A DNA stretch of 64,000 bases from Avena insularis (GCA_023614405.1 CM042693.1:159046731-159110730); one strand, 5' to 3'; positions 1-11,358 are shown, numbered from the stretch's first letter. Translations and numbers: made by a program. Notes: a model not told the origin generated them from the letters alone.

Positions 1-45
1 TACCTTCCTCTTGGGGTTCCCAACGAGCTCTACATATCTGAGCCA

Positions 46-321
46 TCACCTAACTCCAAGATTAGGAAATTCTATTGGTTGTTTAAGAAATGCAGAATTT
101 GGAGCACTGTATTCTCTAAGAGTCTTCTTAGGTTTCTTGGGGGTTGTCCTATGAATATACATGATCTCCATGAAGTCACTTAGGTTTTTAACTTCAACTT
201 TATTCGACCTCAAAAGATTTTCAATAATTTCCCCGCGCCTTTGAATAGGTACGCGATCAAGATAATCTGGTAGATAAGCCCTACTAGAGCGTGGAGACCC
301 TTTGTCTCCTAGGGAGACCAT
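46..321 (-). CDS. Short ORF just downstream of an LTR primer-binding site (gag-position ORF, 91 codons)
   Basis: The ATG (319-321) lies about 10 bases downstream, on the minus strand, of a primer-binding-site-like sequence. This is where the gag leader of an LTR retrotransposon would begin. The product is basic, with a Lys/Pro cluster near residues 58-66 (TTPKKPKKT), and has no motif I recognise. The frame ends with TGA at 46-48 but stays readable for some codons beyond, so the gene may be broken. It is most likely the 5' end of a retroelement ORF that continues off the left edge. The function is unknown. Confidence 0.35.
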   Translation of the reverse strand: MVSLGDKGSPRSSRAYLPDYLDRVPIQRRGEIIENLLRSNKVEVKNLSDFMEIMYIHRTTPKKPKKTLREYSAPNSAFLKQPIEFPNLGVR

Positions 322-330
322 CTTGTATTA

Positions 331-342
331 GTAACAGCGCCA
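331..342 (-). other. Primer-binding site (degenerate, TGGCGCYGTT type)
   Basis: The minus strand reads TGGCGCTGTTAC, close to the TGGCGCCGTTGCC site used by many grass gypsy elements. It lies about 10 bases after an LTR end reading ...GCCATCA. The same offset between LTR end and primer site occurs in the O1 element at 41190-41214, so the two elements may share an organisation. Confidence 0.45.
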
Positions 343-352
343 AAATAAAGTT

Positions 353-1617
353 TGATGGCTGCAAGTGCATGGATCGTTTGTAGCTAGTTTCGAAGTTAAG
401 ATGTCGATCCCATAGGGAGCCCAAAGGTAAGTGTTTATTGGTGAAGTCTATGTCACACCCGAAGTTGTCACAGGTCTTCGAGTAAATTGACTGCAACTGA
501 GAATTACATATGGATTAAACGAAAGTATTTAAATAAAACTAAAATGTAAACCTTAGAAATAAAAAGCATAAAAGTAAAGAACAGTTTGTTTGTTGTTTTC
601 TGCAGATGACAAAGTAGGCGCGGGGAGTTTCAGTTCATGGTGATAGTGAATGTGCCAGGCGGATGAGTAATAAGTGTAATAATTATAATCTTATAAGTAT
701 GTGTGTAGGCGAGCAACCCATAGTTAGCCGGAACTCCGCTTGGTAGATGTCATCCCAACTTCAATAATCCTACTAGCCTATTTACCACAACCATGGTCAG
801 TCACTAGACGATTAAGATCCTTCGGGTTTCTTAGCAATCAAGCTCCTTGGATTGGACTAATGCAATAAGCTCGGTGGCTCCTTTTTATCCTCGATTCAAA
901 CTAGTTTCCCATTGATATCCCCGTGTCACCCGAGGGTCGCTAGTCTGCTAGCAAACAAGATTCTGTCTATGCAGAACAAAGAATCATGTTATCTAGGCCC
1001 TTAATTGGACAATAGGCATTAAGCATCCCACAAATAGTTAAGCACACATAATATAGTAATTAAAATCAACCACAAACTTAATGAAAATTATATAGGCACA
1101 TCACATATCACTAATCCCCTATATCTCCCACGCCCAAGAGAACTTACTCACACATGAGATAAGAAAGCATCATCGATATAATTAAATAAAGAGAGTTCTT
1201 CTTGATATTACCGTGGAGATCCACAATAAGAAATAGAAATAAATATAACACAATTCAAGATGGGAAGAAAAATCTCAAACACTAGTCTTGCAAGGTTGAG
1301 ATCTCTCTCTCAAGTACAAGTAATGGCTATGAAGGTGTGGTGGCAAGGAGATCGAAGATCGTGGAGCGAGATGAAGAACGTCTTCCCCTTCTTCTCAGGA
1401 TCCCTTCTTTCTCCCTTCTGGATGGGATGGCGGCTCGTGTGTTCTATTTTTGTCCTATGCCTCTTCACAAAAGTTGTCACTTTTAATAAGACGAAGGAGA
1501 TGGAATCTATACGGCAGGAACTATATGGCCGGAGAAATATTCCCACCGTATAGTTTCTCGTTAAAGCTTCAATAAACTCCCCTCGATTGCTTCTAAAAAG
1601 AGACTTGCTTGTTTTCA
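353..1617 (-). mobile_element. LTR of a minus-strand gypsy-type element (right boundary uncertain)
   Basis: On the plus strand this starts TGATGGCTGC, so on the minus strand the LTR ends ...GCAGCCATCA, followed by the primer site at 331-342. The stretch is AT-rich and non-coding, apart from an ORF at 1260-1553 with no family resemblance. The right edge is a guess: the sequence ...GTTTTCA near 1617 would give the required TG/CA pair. The partner LTR and TSD lie outside the window, so neither the length nor the family can be confirmed. Confidence 0.35.
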
Positions 1618-1797
1618 TTTGAATATTGTGTTTTTAATGTTAAATCCCTCTGTTGAAGTTCAGAACCAGAAACACAAATTAAAAACCAAGTTTTCTTTGC
1701 AACCGAAGTATTAGCGTTAGGTAAAGCTAGAAAACCATCAAAACCAAACGAAAACCATCGATAGAAACCATCAAAAATGTGCCGAATATCATAGCTA

Positions 1798-2331
1798 TCA
1801 GCGGGTATCAACGCGGCACATCTGGGTGTCAAACACCGAGACGGAGAAGCCTCCCCCGCTGGTGTAGTGGATCCGTAGCATGGAGCCACACCGAAGGGCG
1901 GTGCTCGACGAGGAAGCGATTCCAACCATTATTGAGATACATCTCACATGGCGGAAAGGTTTCAGTCCGCACCTCACACCCCATGTGACTGCCAGAGTGG
2001 TGTAGCAGCACCTCCCCGGGAAGTTCGTCGCAACCTCGAGAGTAAGACGCTTAGGAAGCTTCACTCTCGCAAACCACTCCAGTTCACTAAGGATGATGAC
2101 GAAATCGATGACCCAGGCAGTCTCGGGATCGTCGTCGATCTTGATCACGAGCGGAGGGGGAGGCGAAGAAGGGAGAAGTGTGGGCTCTGGGTCGGCACTT
2201 GGCCCTCCATCGTGCCTCCCACGACGCCATCGGTAGTTGCCGCGAGGGCGACCTTGGATGCGGTTGGCTGGTGCCTTCCCTTCACTGCCACGATGGCCCC
2301 GAAAGTAGAGGCCCAAGCCAGGGCAGCGCAT
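1798..2331 (-). pseudogene. GC-rich gene fragment, 177 codons, unknown product
   Basis: This is an open frame of 177 codons in a GC-rich island inside AT-rich repeats. It encodes an Arg/Gly-rich start (residues about 1-45), a Pro/acidic linker (SSPPPPLVIKIDDDPE) and a hydrophobic-aromatic stretch around residues 73-115 that looks like a folded domain. I do not recognise the family. The frame upstream (2331-2459) carries an AT-hook-like sequence in a different phase, so a frameshift probably separates two parts of one former protein. It could be a retroelement gag piece or a host exon captured by a transposon; a CACTA terminus lies 1.3 kb to the right. It is not likely to be expressed as it stands. 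Confidence 0.3.
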
Positions 2332-2459
2332 TAGCTTCCGCGCCTCCCACGACCACTCCCACGCGGTCGCCCACGGCCGCGCTTCACTGGCGGGGTCTCC
2401 TCCACCTCCACCATGGAGGACTTGTCCTTCTCATTGGCGGAGAAACGCTTGGGCACCAT
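2331..2459 (-). pseudogene. AT-hook-like exon fragment, 42 codons
   Basis: From ATG at 2457-2459 the minus strand encodes 42 residues: a charged start (VPKRFSANEKDKSS), an acidic segment (EVEETPP), then KRGRGRPRGSGRGRR, ending in TAA. The core GRGRPRG matches the AT-hook consensus (Arg-Gly-Arg-Pro flanked by basic residues), which binds the minor groove of AT-rich DNA. This is seen directly by translation. It abuts the 177-codon frame at 1798-2331 in another phase. I infer that the two were once continuous. A chance match in GC-rich DNA cannot be excluded. Confidence 0.35.
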
Positions 2460-3560
2460 TAGGAAGAACGGGTCCCTAGCTATGCGAAACAAAAAGAAAG
2501 AAGGAAGAGTGAGGGAATTGGAGTAAAATAGAGGGCGGTGCGCCTATCCCCCAAATTGACAAGACAAGTTGAAGTGACGCGTCACTGCGCCGGGCACACC
2601 ACATTAACTGCTGGCGCCCCACACGCTGTCGCATCGGCCTCTGAGGCGAAGTAGGTGTTACCTCATCCGATGGTGGGCAGCGCATGGACGTTTCAAATCC
2701 ACGGTCGGGATAAGCGCGCGGTAGACCCGTGTTGACCGAGATGACACCAGGACCCATCGATCGTTCTAGGGTCCTTTCCCCTTCGTGTCTACCAAAGGAC
2801 ACATGCACGACCAACACCCGGGGGCTACTTTCGGGGTATTGGAAACCAGGTGTCGCATCCCGACAGTTGACAGGTCCATCATCTTAGCAGAGGCATCCTC
2901 AGAAGGCTGCGACGCCTCTAGAGGCAGCATAGCGGGATGATACCTCAGCATGACACGACTTTAAGAGGGAACACTATGAAGAGGAGATCCCGCATGACAT
3001 TTCGTTGTGCTCCGGGGATTTGGATACCTTTGATAGTACTCTAGGGGCACGCCCGTCATCTCACCGCGAAATCAGCAGGGATAGCGCAACCCGACAAGGG
3101 GAGCTACGATTGTGAGGGCCTTCTAGTCCACCTCGATAAAGAGAAGCTGGTCTGGCCCCTTCGGTGTAAAAGTAGGACGAATGACCTCAACACTAGCAAT
3201 CCCTTCCTTTGATGTTTTGGTGCAAGAGAGGGAGACAGTGGCGCCAGGCAAAGAGAAGCAACGCCGATGGAGTCAGCTTTACAAAAGGATGGAGAAGCCC
3301 TGAATGAGCAAGACCAAGTCCACTTAGCTAGGCTGCAATGTGATGGGCCCATTTCAATCAGTGCATGCCGAAATAGTAACAGACCATCTTCTTATTGGGA
3401 TTTCCTAATGGGTCGGCCCACTTAATTAGCAGACCTTGGATGACCTTGTCTTCTACCATGTTTTTTTGACCGTTAACGACATTTGCCATGTGGCAGTTTG
3501 TATGATGTTAGCAGTCAACGTGACTGGCAAACAGATCTTCCTTGGCGAAAGGGTGCGATC
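2460..3560. other. Intergenic repeat remnants with a gypsy-type polypurine tract
   Basis: There is no convincing coding sequence here. At 2814-2829 the plus strand reads ACACCCGGGGGCTACT, like the tract that precedes the 3' LTR in many grass gypsy elements. It is followed by TTCGGGGTATTGG, resembling an LTR start of the TGTCGGGG type with one changed base. If so, 2830 onward is LTR sequence, but I cannot find its end. A 58-bp segment (2961-3018) recurs at 5642-5699. Confidence 0.3.
2961..3018 (+). repeat. 58-bp dispersed repeat, copy 1
   Basis: It matches 5642-5699 with one mismatch (C at 3003, T at 5684). It starts TTAAGAGGGAACACTATG and ends GTGCTCCGGGGA. Flanks of the two copies differ on both sides. 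Confidence 0.85.
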
Positions 3561-3561
3561 C

Positions 3562-3708
3562 ACCACGGTCGCGAAAAAACCGTGGTAAATTCTTCGGTGA
3601 TGGGTCTTTTACTATGAAGGTCATCTGTCGTAGAAGAATTTTTAACCACGAAAAACGGGCCTTCAACCACGAAAACTGTCTGTTGTAAAAGTCATTTTTT
3701 TGTAGTGG
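3562..3708. mobile_element. Terminus of a CACTA (En/Spm-like) DNA transposon
   Basis: The block ends TTTTTTTGTAGTG at 3708; its complement reads CACTACAAAAAAATGAC, the hallmark terminal repeat of CACTA elements. Inside lie repeated subterminal units with ACCACGAAAA (two copies near 3645-3675) and an inverted pair ACCACGGT/ACCGTGGT (3562-3569, 3579-3586), typical of transposase-binding subterminal repeats. No opposite terminus (CACTACAA on the plus strand) is found to the left within the window, so the element is truncated or continues off the edge. No transposase is visible. Confidence 0.6.
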
Positions 3709-3730
3709 GCATCCTTTAGCAGAAGCGGGA

Positions 3731-3743
3731 GGGGGGGGGGGGG
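3731..3743 (+). repeat. Homopolymer run of 13 G
   Basis: Thirteen consecutive G bases are seen directly. Runs like this are length-unstable and error-prone in sequencing, so the exact count is unsafe. Confidence 0.95.
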
Positions 3744-4797
3744 AGATCAGGGGTCGTGGCTAGTGGTCCACCCAAGACGTTCCTCCTAGGAGCGACATGA
3801 GCGTTTTTTCTAGGTGTTTGTTAGTTACTATAATAGGTTGAGATGGAGCTTTTGGCAGTACATACTTACTCACCCATATGAATGCACACGTGCACATGCT
3901 ACCCTATCTCCGATAGACTGAGCCGATAGGTCTTCAAATTGACGAAATCACCAAAGACATCTCGCTATTGACAAGAACATCGCCTCCCGCTGAAAAAAAT
4001 TCCACCTTTATGAGACACCAAGGCGTCAAAACGGGTTTGATCTCTGGTGGGCTGGACACCATTGTCTTCCTAGCAATCCAGTCATAGTTGGTTCTCAAGC
4101 AGCATTGTTTTCCAATACCTTACAAAATCGTCGTTTCAAGGAACTGAACCATACGTGAAGGAGAAAAAATACGCGATCATGAGGCGGCTCAAAAATTCAT
4201 CTAGGGTTTCCTCCCTCTTATCGATGACATGTTGGTCCGATCTGCCTTTGGTGGCCTTGGGGCCTTGGACGTGTGGCAGACCATAGCCTCTTGCCGGCGG
4301 GAAATTTTTGTTCTTTGTTTAGCATGTTTTCGATGTCTTCTTCAGGGTGGTGACATGGCAGCTACATTCTAAGTCAGAATAAGGTCCTTTTCGTCCTATG
4401 CTCACTCTAGTGGTGTGTCTAGCACCGGTGGAGGGCGTCTCGATTCATGGATCTCCTAGGATTCGAACAAATTTCGTGTTAATTGGTATGATTTCAGTTT
4501 AGTCTCTTTCAATCTATGTTTGTCATCATTGGCGAAGGTTGCTATTCTGGTGCGCTGGTCCTTTCAGTTCTTAGCACAACAACTTTTTGTTTTTTTACTA
4601 CAACAAGCTGGATTACGACAAGCTTTGCCCGACTCTAGTGATGGAGAGACAAGGACGACAACGCACTTTCAGCTCGCACCAGTGTCTGTAGTCGTCGCTA
4701 GGTGTTTGAGTTACCTAATTGTAATTTTTATTTGGTCATTTTAATACGACTGTTGATAATTATTAACAAATCGAAATTTTTGAAAAGAAAAAAAATG
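3744..4797 (+). mobile_element. Possible truncated LINE 3' region ending in an A-rich tail
   Basis: There is no long ORF. The segment from about 4690 (GGTGTTTGAGTTACC, then TGTAATTTTTATTTGG) to the tail GAAAAGAAAAAAAATG near 4797 resembles the 3' untranslated ends of grass LINEs, which finish with such a T-rich block and poly-A. I cannot find a matching TSD or reverse transcriptase frame. The assignment rests on the 3' end style only, and everything before about 4500 is simply unexplained DNA. Confidence 0.25.
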
Positions 4798-4883
4798 TTA
4801 TTTCCTCGTCAACCAAAAGAAATCAGTCCATCACGGAGCCAAGTTCAGGATCGCTTTCCACTGGAAAAAGTCGTTTCATTATA

Positions 4884-5094
4884 CTTCCTCTATTTTAAAT
4901 TACTCCACACACGTTTATCTAGGTGGACTAGTACTCTCTTATTTTTCATCTAAAATAATTATGGAATTTTAAAATAGATAGTATAGAATGTGTTACTACG
5001 TATTCCAAATATCTTAGAATTTTTTGGATAAACAATAAAAAACACTAGCCCATCTAGATAAACATGTGCGTGGAGTAATTTGAAACAGAGGGAG
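4884..5094. mobile_element. Stowaway-type MITE (Tc1/mariner derivative)
   Basis: The element begins CTTCCTCTATTTTAAATTAC and ends, read in reverse complement, CTCCCTCTGTTTCAAATTAC. These are long imperfect terminal inverted repeats that continue through CTCCACRCAC and GTTTATCTAG. It is flanked by TA on both sides (4882-4883 and 5095-5096), the Stowaway target duplication. It is about 211 bp, AT-rich and has no ORF. It is non-autonomous and would depend on a mariner-like transposase elsewhere. Confidence 0.85.
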
Positions 5095-5096
5095 TA

Positions 5097-5641
5097 ATAA
5101 ACAACTTAGTCAAGTACAGTTTGGGTTCAAAAAGTAAGTACTGTCTAGATTTGAAAAAAAAGTCAACTAAAAAAAACTCTGTTAAGTACGACCGACGTCG
5201 GTGGTCAGATGAAGGTCTTCACGCGTTTCTCTAGCGCCGCGCTCCACCGGCCCAAGCTTGCTCAATCTTCTCATGCCTTGGCACAAAACAAAAAACAAAA
5301 AACCCCAAAACCCCAAACCACTATGGAGTTTCAGATAACAAAACAATTTTTAACTAGTTTCCACATAACAAAAGAATTTTTAATTTGAAAGATAGATGAA
5401 ACTCGAGAATTTACTTGGAATAGCAATGATGCTAATAGGTAGATATGGTGGACACAAATGGCATAGGTTTAAGTTCAAGGATTGGATGCACGAGAAGTAT
5501 TCCCTCTCAGTACAGGTTTTGGCTAGCAAGGCTGGGTAGCAAGCAAAAGACTTGAAGGAAACAAGCAAACATACAAGTGATAGAAACAAACATGCAATCT
5601 TCTTTGAAAACACAAAAGATCTTAACAAAAGAATACTAAGC
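5097..5641. other. Unassigned AT-rich intergenic DNA
   Basis: I see only low-complexity stretches here (A-rich with runs of CCCCAAAA near 5303-5320) and no coding signal, terminal repeat or recognisable element edge. The left end of the O1 LTR may lie here or just after. Confidence 0.5.
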
Positions 5642-5699
5642 TTAAGAGGGAACACTATGAAGAGGAGATCCCGCATGACATTTTGTTGTGCTCCGGGGA
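5642..5699 (+). repeat. 58-bp dispersed repeat, copy 2
   Basis: This is the second copy of the segment at 2961-3018 with one base changed. It lies immediately left of sequence that appears to belong to the O1 LTR. Confidence 0.85.
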
Positions 5700-5778
5700 A
5701 CACTGATCCAGAATGACAGACGAAGGGGGGCCAGGAGGTGGCCACACCCTAGGGTGGCGTGGCTTCCCCTGGCCGCGC
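5700..5778 (+). mobile_element. O1 5' LTR, left fragment (interrupted by G1)
   Basis: This C/G-rich stretch ends ...CCTGGCCGCGC, and the LTR resumes at 40000 with CGCGCCAGCCC after the G1 insertion. The shared CGCGC is the G1 target duplication, which proves the two flanks were once joined. The true start of the LTR is not identified and could lie further left. Confidence 0.6.
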
Positions 5779-6970
5779 TGTAACACCCCAGTTTTTAGTT
5801 AATCATTATTAGGGTTGATTATGCATTCATGAGCATCAATTCAAAAATTGCATGCAAGAAGAAATAAATCAAAACCCTAAATATCTTCCCTCTCTTTGAA
5901 ATCCCTTCAAAGTGGTTTTGAAAATATTTGAAAAAAATCCAAAAATGTTTGGAGCCCAATTGGACTAAAAGGGCCCCTGCAATAACTTTATATATTTTAT
6001 AAATTCTCTAGGTATTTTTGTAATATCCAATAATAGATTCAAATTTGAGATTACAAAAGAGAAATTGCAAAACAGAAAAAGAAAAGAGTTCTTGTAAAAA
6101 AAGAGCCAGGAAGCCCTCTTTGGCCGCAGCCCATTTCTTCCTTCGCATTCCTATCGCTCAGTGCGCTCCTTCGCAGCCCACACCCGGCCCAGCGCAGCCC
6201 AACGCGGCCCGGTACCCCTTTTAGTTTATTTTCCTCTTTCTTCTTCGTTCAGCCTAAAGGACGCCGACAACCTCCTGCGTGTCGCCGCCGGAACCGTCCG
6301 CCATCACCGCGATGACTCCCTCATAGATATGCGTGCGGCCACCACTCTTGCTTCGTATAAGGACCCTATAGTCGCAGAGGCCGAGCCCCAGTTCCCCTCC
6401 TCCATCCTTATACTCTTCTCACTGGAACCCTAGCTCGTCGGAGCTCTGGGGCACCGATGTTCTGGAGCACCCCGAGCCTCTCTAGGTACACCACGGTGAC
6501 TGCCTCGTCCATCTCGTTCTTTTGACCCTAGAAGAGCAAGCCGACGTGGTCCTAATTGTGCCAATCGGAACCTCCGACCCCGGCACCGGCAGTCGTCGTT
6601 GCCATGGAATCCGGCCTCGCCTTGCCTCTCCGACCCTACCTCAAGTATCAAGGTGAGCTCACGGTTCTTCAGAACCTCTCCTTGCCCCTTCCCCCTCTCT
6701 GGTTTGCCATATCGCCGAACATCACCGCCGCTCGCCGTCAAATGTTGTCGTTGCCGACGCTCCGGCTGCCAAAACATGGTAGCGCCACCACCATATGGTA
6801 GCCCTTGCCACGCTCTATCGAACGCGTCTACCCACATAGTCCCGCGATCTCTCCTCCGTCATCCCCATAAGACACCTATGAGAAGCTGGCCAGGATGACA
6901 TCACAGTGATGTCACCCTAACATCAGCGCGGGTCAGCGGTGGTCAAACCGCTGTGGGTCCCGTCTGCCGC
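5779..6970 (+). mobile_element. G1 first LTR, left part
   Basis: It starts TGTAACACCCCAGTTTTTAG and matches 26859-28050 closely. It is cut at 6970 by N1, whose 5-bp duplication GCCGC occupies 6966-6970. It includes a GC-rich stretch (6120-6900) with a possible TATA box. Confidence 0.9.
6356..6363 (+). promoter_or_regulatory. Putative LTR TATA box (G1, first LTR)
   Basis: TATAAGGA is conserved in the matching position of the last LTR (27436-27443), in a GC-rich context in the middle of the LTR. No transcription start can be shown. Confidence 0.3.
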
Positions 6971-9900
6971 TGTAGAGGTCCCAACCTTTAATAAGGTAGA
7001 GATCCCTGTGTTTACAATGCTAGTCCCTGGATCAGTAGCTAGCATCCATAGTTAAGATGTAATATCAAGAAACAAAGGTCATAATACAACTTTATAACCA
7101 GGAATAAAATAATTTATTACATCTTACATAGCTCATTTGGCTATTTCATTACAATGCAGCAGAATATAACAATAGCATGGGGTCCTTCGTCTTCAAAGTG
7201 TCAGAGGCAAACATGTTGGTTCTAGACTTGTAATCCTAATCAATAAACTTCACTAACATCAAACAAACCTGCAACATAATAAGTTACATCCACAAGGGTC
7301 GATACATTTGAATTATATTGGCAAGTGATACTATGGTAGTATAGTGGAGTCTATCATCTATATGCATTTGTCTAAGTGGAGCTTAGGCTTGCTTTGCTCA
7401 AAATAGATTTTCCTTATCTTTTAAAAACACTAAGTTTTTGCTTGTCAAAAATCACCCAAGGCATCTCCCAATAGAAATTGGTGACCTTCAACCCTTGTTC
7501 AACCACAAATTTTTAACTTCGAAATTGGGATGAGGAGATTCTTGATAGCTTCCATGTCTTGATTCTCAAATTGTCCTTTGCCAAGGACATGGCTAAGTAC
7601 TTAGATTTTACACTCTACAGAGGTGGTGCACTTTCCCCACAAGACTTGGTTTCACCAAGACAAGATCTTTTAGAAGCCTCCCCGTAGACCAGAATGGACG
7701 CGCTCCAACCTATCAATCCCCTACCACCAACTGTCCATTTGGCTAAGTTATTGCAACCTATATGATCCAGGCAGAGCCCATAATGCCAAGAGGCTGCACT
7801 TGAAGCTTCTCAACATTTGACATCCCAAATCTCTTTGTTCCTGGGTGGCCATCCACAATTGAGATACACAAGGTAAACCATAGAAATGGGCCTTGTGTAA
7901 CCACTCAACACAAACCATTCCTTCCATTCCACCCAGGTGATTCATTCACTTAGTTGTTTTATTAGACAAAACACAAGTCCTTGACTTAGAAATATCCATA
8001 GTATGAATATATTCCACCCTTGTTTTCTACTAGATAAGATAAGCATGATAGTAGTAGGAATCTTAACTTAGGAAATTTCTAATAAGGTTTCATCTACTAG
8101 GTTTTCCCATGACATAGTTTATACTTAGCAAAAATTCCATGCAAGTCCTACTTTAGAAATATCACTAATGCATAGTGAAAATAATGGGAAAAAGTATGAA
8201 GCATCACCTTTTTGGTAGAGAATATAAGTTCACTCCTTGATCTTGCAATGATCACACTCTTCAAAGTCCACTACAATTCAATCAAGCAAGGCACAATTTC
8301 AATCTACCATTCAAGCAAACATCTCATAAAATAATAGAAACAAAGCAATGCATGCAAGCATGCTAAATATTGTTTTTTTTGTAAAATTGGTTTCTAATAG
8401 GTTATAAGCATTATAAAACACCTATTGATCATTTTATAAAAGTGGCAAAACCATTTGCAAAAGATTTTACTTATAAACCATTTTTAAACCAAATCAATAT
8501 TTTATGTGGTTGAAAATGCCTTTAGCAAAGTAATAATCTATAGGGTTCTTCAAAATACATTTTTAATTCTAAAACTTGGTGTTTGGGGTCAGAGAGTTTA
8601 ATCCAAATCATTTCCCAAAGATTTTTCTCCAAAAAGTATTTTTAACATATAAACAATATTTTTATTTGACTAGAAATGCTTTGAATCAAATATTTATTCT
8701 TTTGACTTAGAAAATATGTTTTTGAAACCACAATTTGGTTTATATGGTCAGTAGGTTCAAAACAATCCATTTTCCAAAGGTTTTATCACAAAAATAATTT
8801 TAGAATGAATTTTTATATTCAAAACATGCCTACACAAGTTTCTACAAAAACAACCATTTTTCCGGAAGAAATTCATTAAACAAAGTGCATGGTTGGGTAG
8901 GGTTTGTCTTGCTGATTACATTGATATAAAATTTGCAAAATTTGGACGTGTGGTTTGAAAGTTATGAATTTTGCAAGTTTGAGTAACTAATAGAACATTT
9001 TCTGGTTTTTGTAAAACAGTCTGGCCACGCGTCCTATTCTGATTGGTTGAAAACGTTTCACGCGGATCAAGCGATGCAGGCCGTAGGATCTAATGCAAAT
9101 CGTGCGGCACAGATCAGCATACCTCTTCGCTTTAAGTGGATCTATCGTATCCACTGGATCACCATCCTACGGTTCACGACACTCCAACCACTAACTGGCG
9201 GCGCTCGACGGTGGCGCGCGGCGGCGACGCTCTGGCGGTGAGGTTACCGATGATGCAGGATGCGAGGAAAAGAGAGAGGGGGCTCACCGGGTTTGCAGCT
9301 TGCTTCTGATGCTCAACGTGCTTGCTATTTGTCGAGGGCGCACGAGTTTGACCGTAATTTCTCGCCAGAGAGGTGCTTGGCATCGGGTGCGGTCAGTCGT
9401 CGTCGAGGGCGACGCTACGGAGAACGAGAGAGAAAACAGAGGTTGCTGTTAGCTTCGTACGCGTGTTGTACACAAGTGAGCATCAAAAGGAGGGCAAAGG
9501 GTGGACAGTACTTACGGGAAAAGGTCGCCGGAGAAGTGGCAGCCGATGGTAGTGCTTTGGTCGAAGGCGTGACGGCGGCGAGGATGATACGGGTAGGTGC
9601 GCAAGGTTCTGGTGAGCAAGATAGTGTGAAGCAGGGATGGTGGGGTGGTTCGTGTTCGTCGGAATTTCTCGGCGAGCTCGCCGAAGCAGTGAGGCGCGAG
9701 CTCGGAATTATGGCAACCTGGTGGCGAAGAGGGTCTGGCGAGTGAGGGAGATCAGAGAGGGGAGATGGATGCTTAAATGCGCATGGTCACGGGGCTGAAT
9801 TAGCGTGTGGTTATTGTGTAATCAATCGCACATTCACTCAGCAGAAACGACGACGAGGTTGGGGAGAAAAGGTCGCGGCGGGTTGGGAAGAGGAACCTGG

Positions 9901-11341
9901 CAGGTGGGGCTCAGCGTCAGCGAAAGAGAGAGAAGCGAGATGGGGTCATGTGGTCAGCGTCTGGGTGGGTCAAGTTTCTGGTGAAAAAGAAACGCTTTGG
10001 GGAGAAGAGAGAGGTGGGCTGCTGGGCTTTGCTGGGGTGGCTGGCTTCGCTCATTTGTTTTTGTACAGATTGCTTTTCTTTTTTCTTTTTCAATCTATCT
10101 GTTTTCATTTTGTTTAATCAATTCAAACATTCATTTGAAATCAAACTTTTGCCAAACTTTGTGAATAATCAAACACTGTTTATTAACACATTCTGAAGTA
10201 AAATTTAGAATAATTCTTTTATTCTTTTTAGGATATATTGATTATTTAAAGTAGGCCTTTGTTTTAAATTCAAATAAGATCAAATATATTTTCAACCCTT
10301 ATTTAGTTTCAATTTTTCACAAAAATCTTTTCAGTAAGTTTTATTCATTTATTAGGGTGTCAAATAATTCACTTTGAATTATTTGGAATATCCTTAATAT
10401 GATTTATTAATCATTTTAAATTGGTTATTTGTCTTTATTCCAATGAAATTAAATATAGTTTTAATTCCATAAATTTTATTTGGAAGATTTCTTTGATTCC
10501 ATTTGAGTTAATTAAATAACTTTTATTCCACTTGGGTAAATTCCATATACTATTTTTTTCCATGATTTAATTAATCATTCTTATTTGGGAATTGTCTTAA
10601 TTCAAATATAATCTGGTTAATGTCATTTTATTTTATTTGGAAATTCTTTATCCTTTTATTTTATTGGGATTATAATCATTCAATTTCTTATGAATTAGGC
10701 CAAGATTTAATTTGGTCTTTAAATATTCCTCATTTAATATTTCTTTCTTTATCTTATAAAATCCATATCTTTTTATTTATAGATCCAAACTTGGTGATTC
10801 CAATTGGTAAAATATTATTTAATATTTGTTTATCCTTTTAAATCTCTTTAGGATTATTTTCTCACCATTTGGTATGGGATTTTAGATAGGTGCTTTATTA
10901 ATTTTGGAAATTCAATTTCCTTATCTTATTAAATTCATAAGATTTTATCTATGGTTCCAAATTAAGTGAAACCAATTCATATGGTTTTATAATATTTCTA
11001 TTTTTCATTTTTGATCATTTTGGAATGTTTGTTTGACCAATTTTATCTGGTTCAAATCCATAGGCTTAGAGATATCTTTTGAAATGATTTTCTTCCAATA
11101 GGGTTTTAGGATTTTGGTTTATTTTCCAAGTGTTTAAATTTCCAGATGCAATTATGAAGAATGCATTTCACTTGATTTGAATTTAGTTGGTTTCAAACAT
11201 TTAATCAAATTTTGTTCTAGATGGGATTTTAAGTTTCCATTTAGAAACAAAAAGTTTCTTTTCACCCTAAATTTCAACAATTATTTATTTTGTTTATTTA
11301 TTTTCCACATTACAAAATTTGGAAATTTTTGGGATGTGACA
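6971..11341 (-). mobile_element. N1 left LTR (3' LTR on its own strand), 4371 bp
   Basis: It is bounded by TGTAGAGG and GTGACA and aligns along its whole length with 13175-16646, except for about 920 bp (10229-11148) missing from the right copy. Its inner part is a GC-rich block (9040-10030) flanked by AT-rich DNA. Plus-strand ORFs in that block (for example 9260-9745) run antisense to the element and are broken in the other LTR. Confidence 0.9.
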
Positions 11342-11358
11342 GGCTACCACCCTTAAAA
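11342..11358 (-). other. N1 polypurine tract
   Basis: The minus strand reads TTTTAAGGGTGGTAGCC immediately before the LTR start TGTCACATCC. It is preceded by CGGGACGAGATTT, a palindromic ATCTCG/CGAGAT context seen before the 3' LTR in Tekay-type elements. It would prime plus-strand synthesis. Confidence 0.7.

Noticed and set aside
1260..1553. 97-codon ORF inside the left LTR
   Set aside because: There is no family resemblance, an equally long frame lies on the other strand, and it sits in probable LTR sequence.
6599..6898. 99-codon frame present in both G1 LTRs (also 27679-27978)
   Set aside because: It starts with TTG rather than ATG; the nearby ATG frame stops early in the last LTR. Equal length follows from LTR duplication and GC-rich composition.
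9260..9745. 161-codon plus-strand ORF in the N1 left LTR
   Set aside because: It is antisense to the element, and the matching frame in the right LTR (15343-15952) is broken into pieces in other phases.
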